The notes beneath the pieces were generated by a model. The model saw nothing but the letters and a program-made list of their open reading frames with translations, ran no database searches and had not been told where the DNA came from. DNA of 64,000 nt from Scatophagus argus (taxonomy: Eukaryota > Chordata > Actinopteri > Scatophagidae), in assembly GCF_020382885.2 (NCBI RefSeq), contig NC_058499.1, forward strand, positions 15,051,872 through 15,115,871, in the 5' to 3' direction. Position numbers and translations under genes: made by a program. Shown here in pieces: positions 55,101 through 64,000 of this stretch; the stretch's first letter is position 1; the number at the start of each line of letters is the position of its first letter.

Positions 55101-57850
55101 GATGCCATGTGGGGCAAAGGACTTCCAAAGCACTGGACATGGCCGAAGGTTTGATTTCACACCTGTTGAAATGTCAGAAACATCAGACAAGTAACAGGGG
55201 CAAGAGCATCAAGATGGCCCTTTCATTTTCAGTCACTACTCCAGTATGTACTGTCATGTCCACATGGAAACACAACAAATGATTATGATGAAAAAAGAAA
55301 TTAAATTCTAAAGTCAAACAGTGTGTATATATATATATATACACACATAAAAATGTGATAGAATCAGAACTTGAACAATAGATTTACTGTACACACATCA
55401 CATATACTGTAGATTAGTACAATGGAAACAAAACCACATTCCAGCATTCATGAACTAACCAGAAACACATAACTTTAAAACCTAATGGTACCATCTGTGC
55501 AAGCAAACATTGACTGAACTTCATGTAACTTATTATGAACCATGTGAACAGTTTTTTGATTTGTTTTGTGTCAGCTATGCAAAGAGACGTGTTTCTGGAA
55601 TGTAAACAAACATGTCTTAATGTATGAGTAATGAGCCTTATTGCTTTCTTTTTTGCTTGTATGTGTTTGCTCTTGCTGAATGATTGCAGTCTGTCACTGC
55701 TTAGCTTGCTCTCCTCGCCTGAGCAGGTCTTTGTTCACCATCCGTTTGTGATGCATGCATTCCATCAGCTTCATTATTTTTTAGTGCTCTGAGCTCATAA
55801 CAGGACGAAATGGATGGTGAGATCGGTGCCGAAGTCACTCTATGAAGCATTTAGCCTAACTCTAGTTATTCTTCTGGTGTTTGTCTTTTGTTCCATTTGG
55901 TTTGATCCAAGGAAACACTCCAACAATGTACTGCAATGTTTCACTTTAATCTTTACTACCATTACTGCTAAAAAAGAGAAAATCAGTTTTGTACAGTAAA
56001 TTATTACCTTACTGTTTGAGAGATCATTGATTTGATTTGCACTTTATTTGAACACATTTGAGATGTAATAAACTACATTTTTATTCTGTATGAAAACTGT
56101 TTAAATTATGTCGATGATGATGGCGAAAGATGAAAAGGATCACAAAAGGTATTATAACTCATCCTGAAGCGGTGAACATGAATATATGGAGCAAATTTCA
56201 TTTCACTCCGTCTAATATTTGTCAGAAGTTTTCACCCAAAACTAGAGATGCAATAGAGGGAAACTCATGAGATCACCAAAGTCAGTAGGGCTCAGCCTCT
56301 GGGGACCATGAATATGTGAAAAATATATATATATATATGTGAATCACTTAAACAGTTGTTTAGATATTTCAGTCTGGATCAAAGGAGTTGATTGTCAGAA
56401 AAAAAATGTTTTAAATACTGAGAGAAATACTATAGGTTTTGTGGTTCAGCATTTTTAAATGTTTTTCCACCTCTCCAGCAAAATTTTACATTTAAACTGA
56501 AACTTAACATAAAGTCTTCACATAGACACAGTGTGTTCTTTACACAATTTAAATTTTTGTCATCTTCTGCAGCTACGTGATATAACGGGGTCGTCCCTAA
56601 GGCAGCCTGTTTATGTTGGTGGGCTCAAATTAGACATTTTTAAATATCCCAAGGACTGCTCTGTTTCCCATCACACTGTGGTAAACATCCTGTGTCTTAT
56701 CTGTCTTTACGCGCCTGCTTCATTTTCACCATGGAAGGTAATTACTGAAGAGGATATTCCTCACCAGTGTCAGACTCGCTTCTCAAAAACTACCACCACT
56801 TCAACAGACAACAGAAGGAGTCCTTTTATTGTGAAATATTCATGTGATGCTTTGTGTGCATTTGTTGATCAATGAAGAGTCTAATCATTGTTCCCTCTTG
56901 CACACTGATGAAAGCTTTCAAGGTCATGGACTTTGGTGCTGGTTTTCCTCCCGGTGCTTTAAGTCCTTGAGAACGTGTGGGTGATTATGTCATTTTCCAG
57001 GGTGTGTTTCTGTTTTTTCACAAGTGCGTCACCAACAATACGGCCTGTCTGGAATGAGTAACAAAACACCAAGGAGGAAGGCAACACTCGGTATCTGTTC
57101 TAGTCCTCACTGTACCTCCTGAAGAGAAATATTTAAAATAGTTTTAGCAAACCTCATCAGCACTTGTGAGAGCGTTGACTACTGTTCATGTAACAGAAGG
57201 GCTGTGGCCATGGCTGCCAGCTCATTCCCCACATGCTCTCAAACACACACCATATAGTCCACAAACAGCCAGTAGTCAATGGCAAAGGTTCTGTTTATTT
57301 CAGAGAGACTGTCTGTTGACTCAGAAGGGCCTCTTTGGATGGAGCAACAACCCATTAATGATTAAACTAGTGTTTTTTTGAGAATTAAGGATTATAAAGA
57401 CAAGAAATGTTTGATTTCAATCCATCTTAGACTACACAAAAACAACTGAGCAGGTACACTGAAGTATGAAAGTGCCAATACAAACAAATCTGATGTGGAC
57501 TGGTACTGCAGACTGCGGCGACATGATGAAATAGCTCTAATCAGTTCAAGGACAAATGGCCATGAATACCACAGTCTCCTTTCTAGTGGGTTTTTTTGTG
57601 ATAAGCTCATTTCTTCCTTTGCTTATGAAATTCTAAGCAATTCAGTGTGGTCTAAGTGTTGCAGCAAAAAGGAAAACACACCACTATACATTTCATTCAA
57701 AGATAGAACATATAAACTATTAGGCTGGTAGCAGCACTAATCATTATATATATGTTATGTTCTCTGTGTGATGTTTGCGTGGGTGGGTCGGAGTCTGCTT
57801 CTGCTGGAGAATTCATGAGACAGCCTCTCGTCTTGGTGAGATAAAGAGGG

Positions 57851-57854
<4 letters not shown>

Positions 57855-57907
<53 letters not shown>
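57855..57907. repeat. TG dinucleotide microsatellite
   Basis: About 26 uninterrupted TG units in the slc17a8-nr1h4 spacer. Confidence 0.95.
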
Positions 57908-57910
<3 letters not shown>

Positions 57911-58082
57911 GGTGGGTGGGTGGGGGTGTTTGTAGTAAGGATGACATGGACAGGAATGGACAGTTTAATTAATAACCACCATCCATTTCTCCCTGACCTC
58001 AGCTGGTTACACATGTTCTGACTGGAGCCCAGACAGAAGCAACTTAGTGTTCATTAGCAAATACTGATTGAGTTGCAGCTCA

Positions 58083-58176
58083 CAGTGTGGATATCAGAAA
58101 CAAGGCTGAAAAAGAGGAACGTTAGCAAGCAGGGATTCAGCAACACATTCTGAAAGGGAAAGCTGAAAGGGACAAG
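58083..58176 (+). other. Possible 5' non-coding exon of nr1h4
   Basis: A strong donor GTAAGC begins at 58177 after GGGACAAG, on the coding strand 0.86 kb before the nr1h4 ATG. A plausible acceptor (GATGCTTGTCACAG, ending 58957) lies 74 bases before that ATG. The left border is arbitrary. Inference from splice signals only. Confidence 0.3.
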
Positions 58177-59031
58177 GTAAGCACTGTGAGACTGAACATA
58201 TTTCACGTTCAGTGGTGAGCGGGTGACTTCTCATGAGTCCACTGTGTGCCGTTGTGTCTGAGCTTCGTCTGGCTGTTGTGTGGGTTGTTACAGTAGACTG
58301 CGAGTTTCTGAGTCCTTGTGGGCTGCTTTTGGATCTCAGGGGAAATTACACTGAGTTAATTTAAAAAAAAAAATGTGGCAGATGAAGTCTATAAAAGTAG
58401 CCTTTCAATTGTGATCATATTATGGCCTTAACACCAGAAAGGCCACGGTCTAGTTCAGAAACATGTCTGCTATTGACAAAATACCTTCAAGCTTACCTGC
58501 AATCCAGTTTTTACCATTTTATTAGAAGATGCTAACTAAAACTGAAGGCTTGCATACTTTGTGTTTAGTAAACTACTGTAAGCTTTACAAGTTTCACAAG
58601 ATCGGTACAGTACAGTAATGACCTTGTGCATCCGGCTAAGTGAGCCCCAATGACACAACGAGTGCTTGTAAAGGCACAGGACATATTATAACTGCTCTGA
58701 CATGATCAAGAAAGAAAGGGCTCCTTCCATGACTCAATCATGGGGTCTTGATCTTCTTCCCACACCTCCCTGCAGGCAACCACTGAACCTCTCTCTCCAC
58801 ATGTGGGAGGAAAGACCTATCAGGTGTGTTGATGTGGGGACTCCCAAGCTGATGTTTAATTACACTCTGGAACAGGTTTCAAAGGTTCCTGCAGTTCCTG
58901 TGTGCAAGAAAACTTCGCCATAATTCATAAATCACAGTAGTTTGATGCTTGTCACAGATCAGAGGCTTACTACTGCTCAGCAGCCCAGTTCAACCTGTCT
59001 TTTCTGAGTTGGTGCTCAGCGACCCTCCTGA

Positions 59032-62000
59032 ATGAATGAGTGGGTGGGCCCCGACATCAATGTGGTGGAACCACTGGAAATCCCACCCAGCGATGAATTC
59101 TCCATCTCCGAGAGCACCCACCTGTTCGGTAAGTCATCTTGGCAGGGACCAGCTCACAGATAGATGCAACAAGATTGAAGAAGGGTGTTCAGGCTCTTTA
59201 ACATGCTGATTTTTAGCAGATACAATATTTATCATTCTTACCAATCTTAGATTATCGTGGCAAGTGCTAACAGCTGCCGTTTAGCACCAAATGCAGCTCA
59301 AGCAGATGAATATCATTAGTTTTACTGGTACTTGGTCAAAAGAAGCAATCTGAGGATGTCACTTTGAGCTCTGGGAAATGAACAGTCTATGCAGTCATTT
59401 AATATTTAATTCATCCATGATGAAAATAGTCTGCATTTGCAGCCACTTTCCATGATGAATCTGGATATTTCACAAAACAACAGAGTGCAGCAGCTGTAAC
59501 AAATCATGTCTTAAAATTTATTTTAAAAAACTAACCAAGCAGGTAGAAAATGGTTACCCACTGTGTAGAGAAAAATGTATGGATGCAGATGTTCCTCCAG
59601 GTCACCTCCATGTCTGGTCACTCACATACCACAACAACACCATACAGTAGCTGACAGCTTGTGCTATTGCCCAAATCTGGCAATGACTTCACACATTAGC
59701 CAGCTACTTGTAATGATGTAAAGAAATGTGACTGTGTGGTTAATGAGTAGCTGAGGCGACCTTTGTTCCCCTTGTGATTTCTCAAGCAAGCACCAAGTAG
59801 TTCAGTACTCTACATCTGGTCTTCTCGCTACTTGAAAGGAAGTCTTCCCATCAAAAGACATAAATGGAAGATGAAATGTTAGTGAGGAGCAAAGGAAGGA
59901 CTGAGCTACAAAACACAGCTAGACTGTTGGGATCAGAGAGCAAAATCTGCAAATAGGCTGTGTGTTTGGTCACACAGAGATGGCCATGGTCCAGACCAAG
60001 TCTTCAAGAGGTCAGTGTTACAGATGCTTGATAGATGCCGTGTTAGTGTTGAGTTTGTCAGCTTGCTTTAATAATGGATTTGACAGTATTTCAGTACAGT
60101 TGAGGGGTTATTGTAGACTACACGTGGTCTTTGAAACGGTACTCTGCTCTTTTTAAGGGAAATGTCCTGTCATGAATACATCACACGTGCTGTGGAAATC
60201 ACGACGCAACAGTCTGATCCTGTGAAACTCTCTTGGAATTTCAAAACTACCAGTTTGTTTGCTGTGCAGTTACATGTCATTCTGAAAGACACAGTGTGCT
60301 CTGTGCATGCCACTTGTTAATCATTTATGGGTTTATAGTATGTCTTGTGTGGGTTACTGACTACTGCTGAGCTGGACTCTGTTTTAAGGAGCCTATACTG
60401 GGAAGTACTTGAAATAAAACTGCGTTTTTCCCAATCAGAAATGAGGGTTTAATGACAGGACGATGTTGCACAGGCTCTAACGCCCAACCAACGTGTGATT
60501 TCAGTGTATGAAATAAGTGGCTTAGGTTGATATTACTCAGATAGCATTTCTTTGCTTCTGACACTTCACAATTCTTCCTCGAGGAAGCAGCTCATATTAT
60601 TAAAGCTGCAACAAAGGGTTCATTAGCAGTGATGTTCCCACAGATAACTATCTCAATACTCTGACCCCTCAGGAGCATTTTAGCGTCTGACAAGTTGTAT
60701 GCTACCTGTCTACCACCAAAATGGTAATTTAGGGACAAACTAATGAACAGAATTAGCAGCCACATATTTCCCAGTTGGTGGAGACCAAAATCAACTCAAA
60801 TTTACTGAACACCGGACTCAACATTTCTCAGGGGGCCAGAACCTTAGCAACCTCCTGATGAGTTGATTTCATGTGGGTGTTGTGTTTACAGGTTCTCTCA
60901 GCAAAGTTCATAATTGATCTTGAAAAGTGAATCTTAATCTTAATTCAAGGTCAGTTTTTCAATACTCTCAAATACACCTCTTAATCTTCTTCAGATTGAG
61001 TTTTCACATCTGACATGGAGATATGTGTAATCATTTGGTTCCATATTTATGCCATGTAATGGCAACCAAGCTATTTCTGATCTAAAGAAAGCTACAGGTA
61101 AAATGATATAAAAAAAAAGTAAGTAGGTGGACCTTGAGCTAAGATTTTTATTTTGTCTAACTTCTGTAATATTTTTAAGCATTTTTACAACCCATCTCCA
61201 CTTCTCTCTTAGATATTCTGGCAGATCAAGGCAGTCCTCTCCTGCAGGATCCTGACATCTTACCCTTCACCAGCTATCCCAGCATGCAGTACTCATCCAT
61301 GGAGCCAGCCATGTCTTCCACACCATACTACTCCAGTCAGAACTACTACCCTCCCTACAACGGAGATGAATGGTACTCACACACGGGGATATATGAACTG
61401 AGGAAAGGACCCCTGGAGGTCAGCTATGGTGCAGAGATGGAAGAGATGTCCACTGTGGTGCCTGCTGTGTGCAAGAGGACCCGGCACATGACGCAGGCTG
61501 GAAGGGTCAAAGGGGAGGAACTTTGTGTTGTGTGTGGAGACAAGGCCTCTGGATACCATTATAATGCGCTCACCTGTGAGGGATGTAAAGGTGAGAGAAG
61601 ATGTGCTGTAGCAAGACAAATGCACTGGATTTAAACTGAGAGCGGTCATATGGGAGTTTTACTCCGCTCGGAATTGGTTGCATTCTGACTGTTGATGCAA
61701 GTGAAATTTTACTGTTTCAGGATACAGTATTAAGTATCCTGAAACAAATCAATAGAAATATATATGTGGAAAATGTCCTGTTTGTTTTTACTCTATAAAG
61801 TAAATGTCTAGACACGGACAAAGTCTGCAGTAGTGTAGAATGACATTTGACCCACACAGCTAAAATTCTATCATTGTCATTTGCTGTTGACTTTAGGGGC
61901 CACCCTTGTCAGGGATGTCCTAATCTACAGTCCAGACAGCGGCTGGTGAGGAGTATTTGAAACATGTATAATTATTACAAGAGGACCTGTCCTGTTTTTA

Positions 62001-63715
62001 CTTATGAAGACTCAGGGCTTAAGTGACAATTCTTCACAGACAGGGAACAATATTGAGTCAGAAATATGCTTTGGTGCTGCATCAGACTTTGACTTCCTGA
62101 GCTAAAGAAAAGACTGAGGCTGATTTATAGAGTACAAAGGATATATGAGGAAATATATGAGGACAGATTACACTTTTACAACCCTTCTTCATGTAAAAAT
62201 GGTGACAGTGGAGTCGTGGGCTTGAGCGGTTCCTCCCCATGTTTTTATGAGGCCGTGAATTTGCTGTGATTCCTGTCCAAGCTCAGGGTGAATGGGTATG
62301 AGTGTAATTCCACACTGTGAGGTTGGACAATGACAGGAGTGCAGCAGCTGGTCTGTCCTGTCGTTTGACTGAGAATAGGCTCAGGTCTTCCAGGTCCTGC
62401 TGCTAGAGTCGGTGGCCTCTCAGCTTTCGGCTGTACAATGCAGGAGCAACATGAGCTGAGTTACGCTAATGCAGGTCATTCTGTTTAATGTTCTATGTCA
62501 GAATGTCTAATAACTGTTCCAAAGTCATTCTGTGTGTGTGCTGCTCTGTTGCTCTCCCTGTCTGGAACATTGCCATCCTTCCTCTCTCTGTGACATTATG
62601 AGAATAGCATATTCGGTACGAATTTCATTTATGTCACCTTGTCATTTATCTCTTCAGGTTATATCAGTTTAAATCTGCATGGAATACGTACTGGGCAGTG
62701 ATGGAAGAAGATCAGATAATTTAAAAACAATACTACAATAAAATAAAGTCCTAAATTGAAAGGCCAGAAGAATTACCTGCATAAAACACAGCTACGATCA
62801 GTATTTCCAAAATAACTATGGCTCAGATGACCATGTGTCGGTGAATGGGGTCTAATAATGAACCCACAGATTATCACTTGACTCAGCAGCTGTTTTCAGT
62901 AGATAAGTCTACTGTACAATACCAGTACAGCAAAAAGACATAGTGATGGCGATCACAGTGGCGCGTGTAGCAGCTAAGGAGCCAAGCATTTTCCTGCAAT
63001 GCAATGCAACTCCAAATTATAATGTCATCCTGTGTCTGCTGGATGTGCACATGGACAAATGCATGTCATATCAACACAATATGTGATAAGTGTCGTGCTC
63101 ACAGCTTGTTCCTGCTGTCCTAAAGTGGCCACAGAGCAAATCCATCTAAGTGTCAAAATTATTTAACCTAGATATCTGGAACAGACCCTTTCAGAGTTCT
63201 GTAGTGTGGTATGATGATAAATTTATAAAACGGCATCAGTTTTACATAACATAAATGTACTTTTATGTGGTACCCTAGTGACTATAGCTGGCATTAATTA
63301 TAGTCAGAAAAGTTAGTTAACAAAAAAAGCAAAAAAAACCAAAAAAACAAAACAAAACCTGAACTGTAGTGAAGCAGTGGTATCAAATAAATGATAATAA
63401 TTACTTACTAGCACAAAATACAATTTAATACAGTACATAAGTGAATGTTCTTTGTTACTTTTCACCAATTTACTATAGTGTGGTCCAACAGTCTAGTTCT
63501 AAATGTCTTGACTTTGTATCTGCATATCTTCTACCTGTGCCATAATAATGCCTCCATTTGTCAATCATGTTCAGGTTTCTTCAGACGGAGCATAACAAAG
63601 AACGCTGTGTACAAATGCAAGAGTGGGGGAAACTGTGAAATGGACATGTATATGCGCAGGAAATGCCAAGAGTGTCGGCTACGAAAGTGCAAAGAGATGG
63701 GCATGCTGGCTGAAT
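59032..63715 (+). CDS. nr1h4: Farnesoid X receptor (NR1H4), 5' part (partial, runs off right edge)
   Basis: Bile-acid-activated nuclear receptor that binds DNA as a heterodimer with RXR and controls bile-acid genes (family knowledge). Three coding exons in the window: 59032-59128, 61213-61590, 63575-63715; the frame is continuous for 205 codons plus one base. Start [19 protein letters not shown]. The A/B region is rich in Tyr, Ser and Pro and includes [19 protein letters not shown], like the FXR motif EEWYSPGIYELRR. The first zinc finger, [18 protein letters not shown], is followed by P-box CEGCKG. The second has [17 protein letters not shown] and then [14 protein letters not shown]. All eight zinc-binding cysteines are present. 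The donor GTGAGT at 63716 splits the Cys codon. The hinge and ligand-binding domain are outside the window. It lies directly downstream of slc17a8, as in human. Confidence 0.95.
59129..61212 (+). other. nr1h4 intron between first two coding exons
   Basis: About 2.1 kb. No recognisable repeat or exon beyond short open frames without support. Confidence 0.6.
61591..63574 (+). other. nr1h4 intron between the two zinc-finger exons
   Basis: About 2.0 kb splitting the DNA-binding domain at the Gly codon after the P-box, a position used in nuclear receptor genes. A-rich run at 63320-63357; nothing else recognised. Confidence 0.6.
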
Positions 63716-64000
63716 GTGAGTATCCCTGGTGGTTCCTGTTGGTGCTGACAGGACACAGAAACAATAATTAATTGATATGATAGAGAAAGAAAAGATTGTG
63801 GGTAAATTTCTACTCATTATCATGCCTCAGGTCAAAATGATTTGTGCTGCCCACATGTGCACACTGTGCTGTGTGTTTAGTAGAGTCAAGAGAGGCTGTC
63901 AAGGTGGCCGTGGTGAGCCCTCATTTTCCATTCTGACATGGCCTGTTGAATTTTAGTGGGGGACTGAACGTCACTCATCACACAACAGAAAGGTCCAGCT

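Larger units (their letters stand above)
55101..58957 (+). other. slc17a8 3' UTR and spacer before nr1h4
   Basis: The slc17a8 3' UTR probably ends after AATAAA at 56067-56072. Small TA runs lie at 55326-55342 and near 56322-56337, and a long TG run at 57855-57907. No coding exon recognised. A possible 5' non-coding nr1h4 exon is listed separately. Confidence 0.5.

Overview
The window is nuclear DNA of a vertebrate, almost certainly a ray-finned (teleost) fish. Genes are split into many short exons with GT/AG introns, the decoded proteins match vertebrate families, and the interspersed repeats are of teleost type (tRNA-derived SINE, Rex1/L2-like LINE remnant, short hAT element). Species cannot be fixed from the window. 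Exons were joined by hand using reading phase, splice signals and family similarity; three genes close exactly in frame.

Layout. (1) 293-10.99 kb, minus: 5' half of liprin-beta-1 (ppfibp1), seven coding exons plus a 5' UTR exon; the rest lies beyond the left edge. (2) 12.29-14.51 kb, minus: a complete five-exon gene for a 198-residue guanylate-cyclase-activating-protein-type EF-hand protein. (3) 18.14-28.32 kb, minus: a complete 17-exon bmal2 (arntl2), the bHLH-PAS clock factor, 634 residues. (4) 29.09-30.48 kb, plus: a single-exon 464-residue coiled-coil protein with a C-terminal hydrophobic segment that I do not recognise, followed at 30.87-32.67 kb by a frameshifted tandem paralogue carrying eleven copies of a 13-residue repeat. 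(5) 33.01-45.33 kb: a 299-bp tandem array of about 41 units, made from a piece of the paralogue's 3' flank fused to a tRNA-derived SINE. (6) 47.27-55.10 kb, plus: complete 12-exon slc17a8 (VGLUT3), 586 residues. (7) 59.03 kb to the right edge, plus: 5' part of nr1h4 (FXR), up to the end of the DNA-binding domain.

The genes do not form one pathway; this is a syntenic segment. PPFIBP1 and ARNTL2 are near neighbours on human 12p11, and SLC17A8 and NR1H4 are neighbours on human 12q23. The fish segment therefore joins two blocks that are apart in human, and the unrecognised coiled-coil pair and the satellite lie exactly between them. The most novel material is at 29-45.6 kb: a young tandem paralogue pair, an in-frame 39-bp repeat expansion, and a satellite whose birth can be read from the flanking sequence, including a fold-back hairpin at the founding junction.
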